Shown here piece by piece: positions 1-12,400 of a stretch of 64,000 nt of DNA. The position numbers and the translations under genes are program-made. The stretch comes from Trichostrongylus colubriformis. Its lineage: Eukaryota; Nematoda; Chromadorea; Rhabditida; Trichostrongylidae. The stretch lies in NCBI GenBank assembly GCA_963978905.1, contig OZ022260.1, positions 8,669,725 to 8,733,724 of the forward strand, given 5' to 3'. The stretch's first letter is position 1. The number at the start of each line of letters is the position of its first letter. Below the pieces are notes generated by a model that saw only the letters and a list, made by a program, of their open reading frames with translations, searched no databases and was not told the origin of the DNA.

Positions 1-1204
1 TAAGCAGCTTGGAAGAGGAGGCTTCTTCTGCGGAGCAAATTCTGCAGGAATAATTCGGAATCACATTGAAAAAACTATCGAACAAGTCAAAGAAGAAGTC
101 AGTCTTAGTCCCGGTCAAAGAAGGCCACTCAGTTTTATATGTAACGCCACTTCTTTGTAATTGCTTATGACGCTTGAAGATTACCATACCAGGAAGTCAA
201 CGTAACGCATTGTCTAGTTTAATGCACTTTCATGTAGTTTTTCTATACATTCATTAAGCACTATTGCTTTAGTGACCAACCATTAAAATGCCCTTCTTCA
301 ATACCTCGTTTTGCAGCAATAATTTTATCTTTTCTCCTTGTCAGATCTACCCATGGCTTGCCTGAAAAGGATCATTCAATCATTAGCCAACATTGAAGGG
401 AGAATAGAAACGATAGCAGCTCCGTCATCAACATCAGATGCTTTTCAATGCCTACATGTCATTTATATAGGTGAATAACGCGGTACGATCCACGCAGAGT
501 ACACCTCTTTGTCGGCTCTAAACACTTGGCCGTAACGGCCTTTCCAGTTGAACATGGAAACTCCTGCTGCATAGGAATTTCTGTTGCAGCTGAGACCTCT
601 CTCAATTAAGCCCTTCCATACTTCTTCAAGGCTCTCGATTATACCCTTCGATATATCCTCAGGGCTCTTCACGATCGTCCATCCCAGTCTTCGAAATTTA
701 AGCCTTACAAATGGTACAGTAATCCTTCAAATTTTCTGGTACATCTCATCTAGTCCCTACTCTACGTATTCAGCTGGACAGAGACCGTTAGCCAGAGAGT
801 TAAGCACCACACCCAAATGTTAATATCTGGAAGGTTTATTCAAACCTCCAATAACACGCTCAGTCTCTCAGCTGATTGGCCGAAAACAGGCGGAAATTTT
901 TGCTGCACTCTGGGTTCTTTGAGCAGCCACATTAACACTCATTTCAGCTCTGACCAATTGTTGTCTGTGAAGAAGCACACCGCCAGCACTGATCACACAT
1001 CCTGGGAATGGTCGAAATGAACATAAAATGATTCAGTCTCTTCAAAACTTCCGGGACAAGGAGACAAAAGTCAAAAATGATACAAGTAAATCAAGCCCTC
1101 TCAGATGAGCCATGCATCTTACCCTACTCCGTATGGTAGGAAAATGAGTGTGGATTCGCCTATGATAGGTAAATTGCTGTGGCAAAACTTGCATTCAGTA
1201 CATA
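1..1204. other. Left edge, no recognised gene
   Basis: No known family is recognised here. Positions 2-163 are open on the + strand for 53 codons ending in TAA and could be a 3' exon of a gene that starts outside the window, but nothing in the translation is diagnostic. On the - strand, about 463-690 is open for over 70 codons with an even, protein-like composition (basic, with Trp and Tyr). It might be an exon, but no clear splice acceptor supports it. The rest of the stretch looks like ordinary AT-rich intergenic DNA. Confidence 0.3.
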
Positions 1205-1768
1205 TTAGGTTGATCGGAAAATTTTGAAAGAGTTGAGATTTCTTTCTTGGGATTCAAAGACGTTACCGACCCATAGTTCAAGGTGGTCATAGTTTTTTTT
1301 GCTAGGAAAGTCTTGAGGGGCCGGAGCAAGTTGTAATCTGAGGGGACAATATCAGGTGGATAAGGTGGATGTGGAACCGTGTCCCAACCTAGCCCCTTCA
1401 ATTTTGCACGGGTCTCTTTACCTATGAGAGAGATCCATGCAAAATTGAAGGAGCTAGGTTGGCACACGGTTCCACATCCATCCTATTTACCTAAAATTGT
1501 TCCCTCAGATTCCCACTTGTCCAATCCCTCCAGGCTTTCCTAGCAAAACAAATTCGTCAACCATGACCACCTTGGAGAAGTGGTCTGTGACTTCTTTGAT
1601 CTAATCCTCCCAGTTCTGGGAAAAAGGAATCGCTGACTTGCCCGTTAGGTAGGACAATGTTATAACTAACAATGGTTATTATATTGTTTATTAGCCTACA
1701 TTGTTTGATGAGTTATAAAATAAAACAGAAGAAATTTCAACCCTATCAAAACTTTTCGATCAACCTAA
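1205..1768. mobile_element. Fold-back mariner element 1
   Basis: Terminal inverted repeats start TTAGGTTGATCGGAAAA and are flanked by TA on both sides, the target duplication typical of mariner/Tc1 elements. The left arm, read on the - strand, encodes a degenerate mariner transposase C-terminal half, including a PHPPYPPDIVPSDYN block that matches the catalytic-core signature of mariner transposases. The right arm carries the same coding segment in the opposite orientation, so the element is an inverted duplication joined near 1440. Both reading frames are broken and the element is non-autonomous. Confidence 0.8.
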
Positions 1769-1838
1769 TACAAGAGTCCTTCTTGTAGCTGAAAGATCGT
1801 ATTTCGACCCTGAACTGGTCAAGATTCCTTATTTTCTA

Positions 1839-2520
1839 TTAGGTCTATGCAGAATAAATGGCCAAAACGGACTACTTTTTTCAAAACGCCATAACTTCGC
1901 TCAGATACAACTTTATTTGTCGAAATAAAAACCATTCGAATCTACACAACCTTGCCAACGATATGATAAAGAAAATATGTCATCAAGATCAAATTCAGGA
2001 TTGCGAAAATTAATGAAGTCAACGATGGCATTTTCAACATGCATCGTTTCGCCGAACTCCTTCTGACCCAGGTTTGCATCGAGAACCGGGAAAAAGTGGT
2101 AATTCGTCAGAGATAGGTCTGAGGAATAAGGGGGGTGAGGGAGAGTCTCGATCAGTTTCTGCCGGGTGACTTGCGAACTGTGGGGTTTTGCGTTGTTTTG
2201 CGCACCCAGTAAAAAAATGATGCAGTTAGGCATCGAGCCTCTCTCTCACCCCCTATTCCCCAGACCTATCCCTGACGGATTACCACTTTTTCCGGGTTCC
2301 CGATGCAAACCTGCGGCAGAAAAATTATGCACGGTAAAAATGCCATTCTTGACTTTATTGATTCTCGCAATCCAGAATTTGATCGTGATGGTATATTTTC
2401 CTAACCAGATCGTTGGCAAAATTCTGTAGATTCGAATGGTTTTTATTTCGACAAATAACGTTGTGTCTGAGCGAAGTTATGGCTAATTACGTTTCGGCCA
2501 TTTATTCTGCATAGACCTAA
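1839..2520. mobile_element. Fold-back mariner element 2
   Basis: The inverted termini read TTAGGTCTATGCAGAATAAA and are flanked by TA. Both arms carry the C-terminal part of a mariner transposase in opposite orientations. The - strand arm shows LPHPPYSSDLSLTNYHFF and a terminal [10 protein letters not shown]; the + strand arm is a decayed mirror image. A second copy with the same termini and architecture lies at 29330-30022. The termini differ from those of element 1, so this is a different mariner subfamily rearranged in the same way. Confidence 0.8.
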
Positions 2521-3619
2521 TAGTTCAGCTGCTATCTAATGTCGTTGGTGCAACCGAGAATTTCGACTGAGCCTCGTATTCCAATGTAAATGCCTACTGA
2601 ACATTCAGGACATGGTACAACTCTAAATGAAAGCCAGATGTCGGGTGATTCCCAGATCCCTGAATTGTTTCAAAAGCACTTTATTACCTACAATTATATT
2701 AGGGGAAGTTTAACCAATACCTGGAAGTTACGTAGTTTCTGCTCTATGATTATTTTACGCCCTCTTAGCGGATATGGCAGGAAATGAGCAATCAGCGACG
2801 TCCTCGTAGATAGCATTAATTATTGCTTTCGAGGGTTATCTGGGATAGTACCCTTTTCGGTCATATGTCCTTCGATACGACGTGTACCATCAAATGACTT
2901 GTGACATATGGGCGCCCCCTACGCGACGCATATTTAATGGTCAAGTAAACGCGTTGGATTTAAATTGTGACTTTTAAAACATAAATGACGTTTTTAAGAC
3001 ATGTCGTACGATATGGCTGGACTTCCCCAGAGTACGATGGTAATGGACGTACAGTAACGAACGCTTTATTAAAAAGAACAATAACAACAACAATGTGAAA
3101 AAAATGCTGGCGATGGCGAGGGGTCTTTCGAGTCAGGACTCTCGAGATGAGGTAGTCGACGAGGGGCGAGTTCGGGTCGTCTCCAAAAAAACCTACTTTC
3201 TGTTGTGGAAGGTGCCCCTCATATATGAGCCTCAGGGTACAGATTTCTTCCTTCCTTCCCGCGTGTTGGTCACACGCGCGCCCTTTTGTGACCCCACATG
3301 GGTCCATCCGACAATGTTAATAAAGTTTTGATTATCTCATCAGCCTTTTAGAAAGATAGCCTTCATTTAGGGTGACCCATAGAGAATGCAACACAGTTTT
3401 TACGGAATGACTTTTTATAGGGTGAATCATATTTGAGCTCTTTTGTACAAACTTTTACATGAACCTTCACTTAACACAGTCTGCGATATATATTTGATTT
3501 TTACTCCTTTCACTGCGATTGCTGAAGAGATATCCTTAGAGTAAGCTTCTGTAGAGGGCCGCATAGTACACTGTGGTATGATTCTTCCCTTTGTGGTACC
3601 TCGCAAGCCTTCAGATAGC
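2521..3619. other. Intergenic stretch, no gene seen
   Basis: No coding exon is recognised. The stretch holds the weak solo-LTR candidate at 2966-3313. Short sequences related to TAGGGTGA-CCATA occur near 3370, 3417 and, inverted, 3880, and may be the decayed ends of a small inverted-repeat element. A - strand open frame at 3427-3720 overlaps sequence conserved with 14860-14960 but is not open there, so it is not treated as a gene. Confidence 0.4.
2966..3313 (-). repeat. Possible solo LTR
   Basis: On the - strand this 348-nt segment begins TGTCGG and ends GTCACA, giving the 5'-TG..CA-3' ends typical of long terminal repeats. It has a GC-rich first half and an AATAAA-like signal in its AT-rich second half. 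I do not find a matching flanking target duplication or a second copy in the window, so the call is weak. The alternative is unrelated intergenic DNA. Confidence 0.2.
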
Positions 3620-4740
3620 TTTTCTAATTTCCTATTCAGCGCTGGGTTAATTGCAAGCTGTTCAACCTTTGACGAAGAGTAATATTTATTGGAGAAATTT
3701 GCGGTCCTACCCATCCACAAATCAGCTGTTAAATTGGATCCTGAACTGCTATGGAAACAATGAACTGTGAAATCGGTGGTTATATCCTCAAAGAATTATA
3801 TTAGGCCTTAATATACAGAAGTCTCGTGAATCTTGAATAATCTGAAAAAATAGGGTATAGTGCACTATTTGTTGCACGAGTTATGGATCACCCTATACTT
3901 GTAGCTTTATTTGGCTCCGTTAGCATTATACTATTCAACTTCGCTTGTGGGAACAGCAGTACATATGTAGTGGACAAAAACTCCCTGCATAACATAACCA
4001 AGGCAAAAATTCTCACCAGCTTTTCCTGCATATTATATGTTGTAGCTATAAATAAATCATTTTATATTAACGCTTGTCGGAAAAGCTCATCGTGACCATT
4101 ATTCCACAATCATATCCGCATTGTATCCTAAGCGTAATTGAGCGATTATATCTATTTCTGTATCTCATGCACCATGTGACGCAGTTGTTTCTGTAAATTA
4201 TCACTTTTAACGGCCGAAACTGCCAGCCAAAATGTGTCATTAAAGAAGCTCAACGTTTAATAATCGGTGCAGGGGTTAGTAATTAGTCGTACTTGTTATA
4301 TGTGACCGCTGCTCTTGGTGATGCAGCTGTACACGTCAATCGGCTTCAAATTATTACATAAGTGATGACGTTTTCTATGACTAAGCTTTAATTTCCAAAT
4401 TGCTCGGAGAGATCTCCTCACTACCGTAGAAATCATTAAATGCTTCAAGCGCTGCTATCGTCGTTCTCTCCAGGTGCTGAATATTGCTTGTGTTCTATGT
4501 TACACGATATTTTTCAAAACTTTCAAAACGATTTTGAAGGCTATTTACCGTACCACATCTCATGTTTGCGTCCTATTTACGTTGTATTTCTTCCAATGTT
4601 TGTTTTAATGTCATATACTACCAATGAAAAATGGTAATAATGGACGATTACACGTATTCAGCAATCGAATACTTAGCCAATTTCGCCTAATCGCACTAGT
4701 TTATAGCTCTGATGTTCTCCTTTGCTGATACCTCGGCATG

Positions 4741-4960
4741 TTTTGTCGACCGTTTTTCTTTTATATGCCAACACGAGGTTCGATGTAAAACCTTTCATTG
4801 ACCTGAAGTTTCGATCTTCTCGCCTTCTTCAGAGGGCCAAGATTCCACCAGCGGAGCAGCAGCTCACGCCTCAATCACATGTGACAGTAAGAATGCGAGA
4901 AGATCGAAACGTTAGACCATTAAAAGGTTCCACATCTAACCTTGTACTGGCATATAAGAG
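4741..4960. repeat. Palindromic repeat with hammerhead-like arm
   Basis: The two arms of this hairpin-type repeat share a downstream boundary sequence (GGTTCCACATCTAACCT, then TGGCATATAA). In the right arm it reads on the + strand; in the left arm it reads inverted. The left arm retains a full hammerhead-like core at 4809-4832; the right arm has lost the CTGA part. The same boundary is found at 16670-16710 and, more diverged, at 7875-7915 and 28675-28715. It resembles the terminal repeats of Penelope-like elements, an inference from the shared core and the RT/GIY-YIG remnant at 13.7-14.8 kb. Confidence 0.5.
4809..4832 (-). ncRNA. Hammerhead ribozyme-like core
   Basis: On the - strand the sequence reads CTGAAGA, then a stem-loop (AGGC/GATC, partly paired), then GAAA. 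This matches the conserved catalytic box arrangement of hammerhead ribozymes (CUGANGA, helix II, GAAA). Helix II is imperfect, so this copy may be inactive. Helices I and III were not modelled. Confidence 0.35.
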
Positions 4961-5774
4961 AAGAAACTGTCGGCAACTCAGCCGACTGATGAGCTGCAGG
5001 ACGACACGCCGTGCTGCACAGTCACTGGTGAGACCCCAGAACGCCTTTTTTTTTTAATGCGAGTTGCGCTACACATCACCTGTTCTAAGGTAGAAGGCTT
5101 GTTTTCAGAGAAAATGTATTCACAATTCTCTGTTTTCCTTCACCCTTCCCCGTACCTTTGAGTATCAGTATCTCCGCCACCCATTCATTACCCAAGATAA
5201 TCACCATCATTGTACAACGAAATTGCAAGTGCCTCATTTTGTATCGAAGCTTACCGCTTGTATCGCACTTTTTCTCAACTTTTTCTATACAGCCGTATGA
5301 TTAATGGAAATACCATGAACCAGCGATTTTACAATAATAATTCAATTGCAGGTACTTTTTCCGAATTATTCTGAAGTTTTATGGGCTAACATCGCTGTCA
5401 TGTCGATAATAACGAATTATATCATTTACTTATGTGAAAGTGAGTTCGTTTCTTCATTTCGTGTAGTCAGGGATAAAGGTATCCTCTAGGTCATTAAGGT
5501 GATTTGCTTACACAAAGCTGTCCAGATGTGGGATTCTTATAAACAGGGCTCAAAAAATGAAGGAAAATTTGCACCAACAATAAAAATACCACTTTAAGAT
5601 GTCATAGCAGCCGTTCTCCGTCTTGTTCGCAGTTTGATGTGATTTTCAAAGTTTCTTTTTCATTTTTACTTTTTGTTCGTTTTTCTTTTTAGTTTTCAAC
5701 TTTGTTATTCTCTTTTTACGCTTCGCTGCAGCTAGGTGCGAACATCTGTAAAGAGCTACATTTTGGCTATACGT

Positions 5775-5850
5775 GTTGCCTTTGTGAGGGCTCAGACCCG
5801 CATTTGTGTAATCTGAGCCGTGTGCTTGCCCAGTGCATCACTTTTATCAT
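5775..5850 (-). repeat. tRNA-like, SINE-type fragment (unit 1)
   Basis: On the - strand there is an A-box-like TGATGCACTGGG followed about 35 nt later by a degraded B box, GGTCTGAGCCC. The paralogous segment at 19206-19277 keeps a perfect B box, GGTTCGAGTCC. The cloverleaf does not close: the T and acceptor stems fail to pair. I call it tRNA-derived rather than a functional tRNA gene. Confidence 0.35.
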
Positions 5851-5894
5851 GTTTTATCTTACGTCAGCGTCGATGGTATAACCACATAATATGC

Positions 5895-7005
5895 CTTAAA
5901 GGAATAGTGCACGCAAAAATCAAGTTTTTTTCTGTCATTCATATATTTATGTAATAATAGGGTGTTCATAAAGTTCGTTGGCCATTCGTTTTTTTTCAGA
6001 GCTGGTAAAGATGACTCACCAAGTTAAACCTACAGGCCCATGACATAATCTCCATGCATACCAAGCACCATTCGCCAACGATCGGGTAGAGAGGCAACTC
6101 GATCCCCAAAAAGCCGGCCGGCCGCGACTTGAGCCAGTCCTCGATCACGTCCTCGAGGTCGCCCTCGTTCTATAGCTGTTTTCCGTCCAAGAAATTTTGC
6201 ATGGACCGGAAGATGTGGTAATCGCATGGACTGATGTCCGGCCTATTCTGTGGATGCGTGACCGTCCCGATGCACAGCCTGTCCAAAACGTCCTGAGTAT
6301 CTCTCGCTTTGTGGGGGCGCGCGTTGTCGCACAGCAACCATGGATTTGCAAGTTTCTAAGACAAGGGGGCAGCTTTTACCTTGACCTCCTCCATTTCTTT
6401 ATAGAGGGTCTCTGTCGTCACTGTGGCATTGTTGGGTAGGATGCTGTAGTGGACGACGCCACAGATTTTATCACTTATCGCTGATTTTTATCTTCGATGC
6501 CATAGTTTCCATCGGTGAAGCAAGTCCACCATTTTGACATTCAGTTCTTAGATGAGGTGTTATCACCAAACTGCTGACGCGTCCTGGTCGTGGCCTGACC
6601 TCTGGAGATGCCCAGGTTGTAGTAGTGGTAGTGACTATCACTCATCTTCAAGGCTTTATTGTGGAAAGAGCAGGAAAGGAAACTGAGAGCTAGCCAGCTC
6701 AGAAGATAGCCCATCGCGAGTACTTTCAGTGCGAAAAAATGAGAATCCGGTCAAGATACAGCTCCTGAAAGTGGTGGCCGAAGGATGGGGTACTGCTCAC
6801 ATAATTTTCTTTTTCCACTATGCATCTCCAACCATGGCAGACAACGGGGCGGACATTCACTCTGAGGCCCCGCCCTTTCCCCTTCACTTTGGGAAGATGT
6901 CTCTTAGCTGGATTTTCAATTTTTTGCAGCGGCCCTTATCAGTCTGAGCAAAGCTTAAAAGATAAATATATGGATATTAGAGAAACCTGATTTTTCCGGG
7001 TGCGT
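5895..7005. repeat. MITE family C copy split by a mariner
   Basis: The left end (TTAAAGGAATAGTGCACGCA near 5899) and right end (TTTTTCCGGGTGCG near 6990) match the ends of the MITEs at 19332-19824, 21966-22405 and 58103-58368. The inner block (GTGGTGGCCGAAGG, then GGCGGACATTCACTCTGAGG) is the same GC-rich palindrome. Sequence between about 5959 and 6725 is absent from the sister copies and contains a mariner fragment, so that insertion came later. Confidence 0.65.
5959..6650 (-). mobile_element. Mariner transposase fragment
   Basis: The - strand encodes broken pieces of a mariner transposase C-terminal half: DNARAHK-type, then CDYH-type, then LPDRWRMVLGMHGDYVM at 6030-6100, which fits the family's C-terminal signature. 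Frames change between the blocks, so it is a pseudogene. The left terminus starts GGTGTTCATAAAGTTCGT; I cannot find its partner on the right, so the 5' part is probably lost. It lies inside MITE family C. Confidence 0.6.
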
Positions 7006-7243
7006 ACGCTTATGTCAGAATTTGTCAGAAATTTCATGTCAGAAGAATCACGATGACGAGCGGCGTGCGCGCAGTGTGTGCGAGCTATGCGCATCTCAGA
7101 ACGATTACACGGTAATGCTAAGGGCGCGGTACGCAGTTGGCTTGTCCGCTTCGGGACCCAACGACATGGCGCCTTTGCTCGTCCGCATTGCTTCCCTTGC
7201 GACATGCTGCGGTGCGAAATCCTGACATAAGGGTACATATCCG
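6996..7243. repeat. MITE family E copy
   Basis: Inverted ends (ACGCTTATGTCAGAATTT on the left; AAATCCTGACATAAGGGT on the right) flank a GC-rich interior. The same family occurs at 47121-47360 with much better preserved ends. It abuts the right end of the MITE C copy at 5895-7005, suggesting insertion into or next to that terminus. Confidence 0.6.
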
Positions 7244-7790
7244 ATTATTCCGTACATGATTCCTTTGATAGTAGTTATGATTACAGGGTAATAAGTTGCG
7301 TAGCGGAAATCATAAATGAGCAGTGAGGCTTCGAAAACAAGTACCTCATAAATCATCAGAGTTAACGAAGCCATACATACTGTCGTGAGGTAATTTCTAG
7401 CTGTTATGTATATTTGGTTATTACGTCAGCCGTAATGGTCACACAAGTCGTAGCGTTTTGCAGTCATGTAGGGAGTGGCAAAAACGACTCACCTTGCCTT
7501 TAATGGGGCTTACTTCACTCAGATGAATGGTATGAGTGCTGGACCCCGGAACCCATTACTGACAATGATACCTTTCCTTATACGTTGAAGGAAGCCTTCG
7601 CACGACTTCCGTTGCACTTACCATATAATTTCTGCATTTACTTTCGTCTCATGGAATTTATGTTGCGCAAGTTCTGAATTATACTTGTGCTTCTGCATTT
7701 GCAGTGCATAAAATAGTAATAATTATGTATGCGACTCGATAATAGATAATTAGTCGCACATTATACTTACCATAGTCGGTAGTTAGTGAC

Positions 7791-7925
7791 GTCCTATCAC
7801 TTCCGGTGGAAAGTGACGTCTTATCACTCCCGGTGGATCACGGGGCCTTTGAAGACGACGAAAGGGTCGAAACGTCAACTTATTAAAATTAACCCACCTG
7901 AAAACCTTATTCGGCAAAATGCCGA
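7791..7925 (+). repeat. Repeat with hammerhead-like core
   Basis: Two imperfect direct copies of a 26-28 nt unit (ATCACTTCCGGTGGAAAGTG type) are followed by a hammerhead-like block at 7849-7872. The downstream boundary (AATTAACCCACCTGAAAACC, then TTCGGCA) is related to that at 28680-28715. Upstream tandem short repeats followed by this block resemble the arrangement at 28430-28720. Confidence 0.4.
7849..7872 (+). ncRNA. Hammerhead ribozyme-like core, variant
   Basis: The sequence is TTGAAGA, then a stem-loop pairing CGAC with GGTC, then GAAA. It differs from the CUGANGA consensus at the first C, normally an essential core residue, so cleavage activity is doubtful. It is listed because the flanks show it belongs to the same repeat family as the intact cores at 16633 and 39890. 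Confidence 0.25.
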
Positions 7926-9471
7926 GATTTCAAGTAGAGAGAACTTGGAGAATAGTAATGTATATTTCTCTTTCTTCCGACCCCTCTTTTAAATCCTATA
8001 CATTTTTTCATGACTTCACCCCAGCGGTTCTGGCAGTTCTTTTTGATGGGCTGTAAAGAATCAAGAATAGGGGGGGGATGGGAAATCAAGCCTTAATCAA
8101 GGTCCCATAAAATATCGGCTGCAGTGATGAAGTCTCAATACTCTTTTTTGGCACTCCTTGCATGCACATGCAAAATAACAAAAAATCTACGAGCTACTTC
8201 ATTAACAAATTCAAACAAAACAGTAATTGAGAAAAGATTATGAGATTACCTTCCTCTCCATTAACATAATTTATTAGTATATTCAAACAAGACAGTAGTG
8301 AGGGGAATGTGTTCATTTAATGAAGCCATTAAGTACTCATTAGCAGATACAAAAATCTGTAATAACAGGGATTCAGGGGTTTTGTGTAAGGGGTCCAAGG
8401 ACACATGGGCAGATTCAGTGAAAGAGGGACTGCACTTCGAAATTTCCCGGCAGCCGCCTTCAAACTCGTTTTAGTTCCGAGCAACTATTAACTGTGAAAG
8501 CACACCACCTCTGGAGGTCTAAACGCTTAGGCTAGGAATGGTTGTACACAAAACCAAGTATCAATGTATCATCGAAATTTCTGAAATGAAAAGAAGCAGA
8601 GTAGGAAAGGATGCAAGTAAAATAAGCCTTTCGGACTGCGCCACGTATCCTACTTTCCTTCTTGAGTGACTACGATTCGGGCACAATACGTCTTGGGTGT
8701 CATGTCAATGTCCCAATCAGTTTTTCCTTCTTCTCAGGCGTGCCTAGAATACGTCCATTGTTTGTAGGATTGAGAATGCGATTACCGAAATTGCATGATC
8801 GAGTTCTCCATCCCAGGGAACGACGAATGGATATCAGACACATCTGGTCCTCGATTCACCGATACCATGTGACTACACCAGCTACCACCACTCTGCATTC
8901 TATCAGAAAGAAAACAGGATAAAAGAAAGAAAAGTTACAAAACCTCAGTGGGTGTCTGTCATTCAGACGCAAAATTCATGCGATGCGATGCGTGCCAATT
9001 AGAAACACAGTAAATACAATTTTTGAAAAAAAAAATCTATTACATGTAAAAAGTACAAGTGAGGGAAGCAATCTGTGATGACTCAAAAAGGAACAGGCAC
9101 AATCAACATAAAAAATGTTACAAATACTGAATGATAGAAAAGACAGATAAGAAGCAGAATAAAAACGTCGTAGTTGTGGTTGAATCCCGACGCGGTCACT
9201 ATATGCTGCACATTAACCTAGGTTCAGTACACGGTAATCGCGTTAGGACCCTACTGTATACGACGCGCTCAGATCGCCATCACACCACGTGTCACAAGCG
9301 ATCATTGCGAATTTTCTCTAGAAGACATACACCCAGTCACAATAGCTCCATGAAGAGGCTTATCTCTTTCAGTTTTTGAGGCCGCTAACCTATGTGAGTG
9401 TTCACAAGACCTATGCACTTGATTAAGCCCATCACTGCATCGAAAATTACCAATTTCAAAAATTTTTTCAG
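7926..9471. other. Upstream region of GPCR gene 1
   Basis: Diverged sequence collinear with 20890-22736. No exon is recognised. By analogy with paralogue 3, which has a 19-nt first coding exon ending in a split glycine codon, a tiny first exon should lie here. I could not locate a convincing ATG followed by GTGAGT or GTAAGT in both copies. The open frames at 8662-8922 and 9131-9379 carry indels relative to the sister copy that are not multiples of three, so they are unlikely to be coding. Confidence 0.4.
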
Positions 9472-12400
9472 GCTTCCTTTTGATCATTATCAATTTGCCA
9501 CTGGTATTTACGATTCTGCTTCGTAAAAAGAATCGTGGAAGACGTGAATTTCTGCTTATTGCCGGTATGGCACTCGGTGATATCATATACGCACTGGGAT
9601 TCTTCTCAGCAATCACAGGACGGCTTGAGAACTTATCGAACGGTAGGTGGTAGTAGTAAGTAAACTATATGTAATGATATAGTAAATTAACACACATCGA
9701 TTGTAGGCGCAGCTATGGTATACCGATACCAGTGTATGACAAAATTTCCGGCTGTTGCGGGATTCTTAGGCAATTCACTTATCGGCCAGATGAACACTGT
9801 TGTGGCATTGGATCGATTTTTAGCCACCGTATTTCCTATATGGTATTTCCAAACTACTATGCGTTATCCTATTGTTATGTTATCGAGTGAGCCTTTAACA
9901 ATATATCAAAGCTGACAGATTAAACTTTTATTATATAGGTCTCGGCACATATTTCACAGTTGCAAACTCATGGTCTTTTGTCTTCCTGCCTTCAATTAAT
10001 ACATAATTTTTATTTTTTCATTTTTAATTTTTTCACTTTTCAGCTTTTATTTTTTACAATATAATATATAGGCACCTCGAACGGAGTCTCTACCTGAGCA
10101 CAAACCAAATCACGAATTTTCGTTATAGGCTCCGTCCGTTCAAAGTACGCTCCTCCCACTGTAGGCGGGTCTTTTCCATCGCTCAGCAACATACGGCTGA
10201 CCTTCTCCCAATTTCTCCCCTTTTCTGCTGAGTCATTTTTGAACCGAATTGGAAATAATTAACTCAAGCAGCAAATGTTTCAGCGCACGCTCCGCCCTCA
10301 GTGGGCGTGGCGCAGCACCGTATTTGCGCTTTCTTGGTATCGTTTAATATGCGCCCTCTTGTCTCACCTTTAACGAAGCTTCTAAGCTGTGCTGGAACCG
10401 AACTAGTGGTTAACGATTTAAGCCTCACCTATTCGTCATCGACCTTATGCCAACTTTTTTCCACGTTTGGGCCATTTTTGGACTAGATAAAAGTATTTTT
10501 AGCTGTGCACCAAATTTTCAACTTCTGCCCTGCCCGTTGTAATTGGGCGAATACCTAGTTCTCTTCATTTCCTTTCTACTTTTGCTGAAATTCCCACATA
10601 TGATTTTCAGCTGCATATGGTTTATCGTTAGCTGCCATGGTGCTCAACTGGATTTTGGTACTCACTAATACTGATGCGAGAATGCAGTTGATTAGTATAT
10701 ACTGCATTTTCTCGGATTCAGTATATCCTGGATTTGGGTAATATTCAAGTTTTTCATTCTTTTTTATTCAATAATTTTCATCAGCTCACGTGGTAGCGGG
10801 ACCACGGAAGGACTACGAAACACCGCTGGCCCAACTGTCATGTAAAATATTGAGCTTGTGGGACAGGACACTGCCTTCGAGTCCAATACATCACACCGAT
10901 CTTACAGTGTCCCTAACCATTACCTTTCTCCATTTGATCATGGAAGTTAGGTATCCACACTTGATCAGGCCATCCTTGGGATGCGCCACACATGCACTAC
11001 TTCCCCATTGAATCGTGGAGGCATTTTCATGATACCTGTCCTAGGTGGTATCTTACGGGTCGTCGTAGGACTCCTCATTTCCTCCTGCAGACGACTCTGG
11101 CACCAACTCCGAAGGGAACAGAGCACTTGATGGGCCCGGGACACTATCGCTGCACCACTGCTTTTGCAGACCACAATATCCTTCGCAATCGTTTATGAAT
11201 AGATCAGTTCTTTTTTAGAGATTTTTTGGTATTTTATCGATGGACTTGTATTGTAGTTGCGGCGTTGATGTATATTGTAGTAATGGTTGTATTACGGAAG
11301 GTAATCAATCCTATCCCTTTCCGCTTTTTTGTCTTTTTCTTTATAGTAGCCTCTTCTATGAAAGTAATTTTTCAGAGGTTTAAACTCACCTCACGAGCTT
11401 TCGCTCCATCGATGACCAAAACACAAAGTCAAAAAATAATGCGTAGTAATGTTACAATGGGTGAGTGTCGTCTAAATCAAGGATTTATTCAAAGTTTACG
11501 GGGAGGGAATTTAAAGAGAGCAATCAAAATTTCATGGTGTTCAAAAAGAAATTTTTGAGTACCTATCGGGTAAGCAGCATCAAAAATATGCAAAGATGGG
11601 CAGAATCTTGTAAAATCAGTCATTTTGCATCGATATATTGGACTAAAAGAGCTTTATTGAGCCAGTTCAAATCGCGTTTACATTCTTATTATCTTCAGGC
11701 ATGTGTACAATATTAAGAAAATTTTTTGACCATAACCAAATTATTATTAACGTATAAATTAAAGCCCAATCACAAACGCGATCCCATCTTTCAACATTTC
11801 GCTGGAGCCTGGCCCTGGGATGGCAGGAAGACGCCGTCCATAGCCTTCCAGGCAAATCCAATGCCAACTCACTGACTGGGGAGAGAAGGAGGAGTTTTTG
11901 GTCCGGGATTTGATGCCTACTTGTGAATGCACCGCCCAACCATTGCAAACATGGTTATCAGAGACACGTTAGAACTTTGTTGTTGGGAAGCGTGATCCTA
12001 CAGCTCTTCAGAGACCTTATTAAAATTCATAATCTAGAAATTTCTTTTGATTTGATACTCACAACACAATTTCTTGAAATTTCATATACGCTATTAAGGT
12101 ATGACGACATTGAGTGCAGTACTGTTACTTCTGATTCCAGACGTGATGCTCCATTTCAGTTGGCCTATTCAAGACAGTTCAGGAAAACTGTTCCTATATT
12201 TACTGATATTGAACAAAGTGAGAATAAAATTTCCATTGTCAGTTATTTTTACCTATTTGCATTATTTCACATGTGCCAGAACAACCGTTATCTTCACGCT
12301 TTGTGAAGTCTTGCTGTCGACTATCTATCACCCCTACTTAGCTTACAGGAGGTCCGTGGATGTTAGAGTAGAACAGTAGCTGGGAGGTGTTACCTCGTGT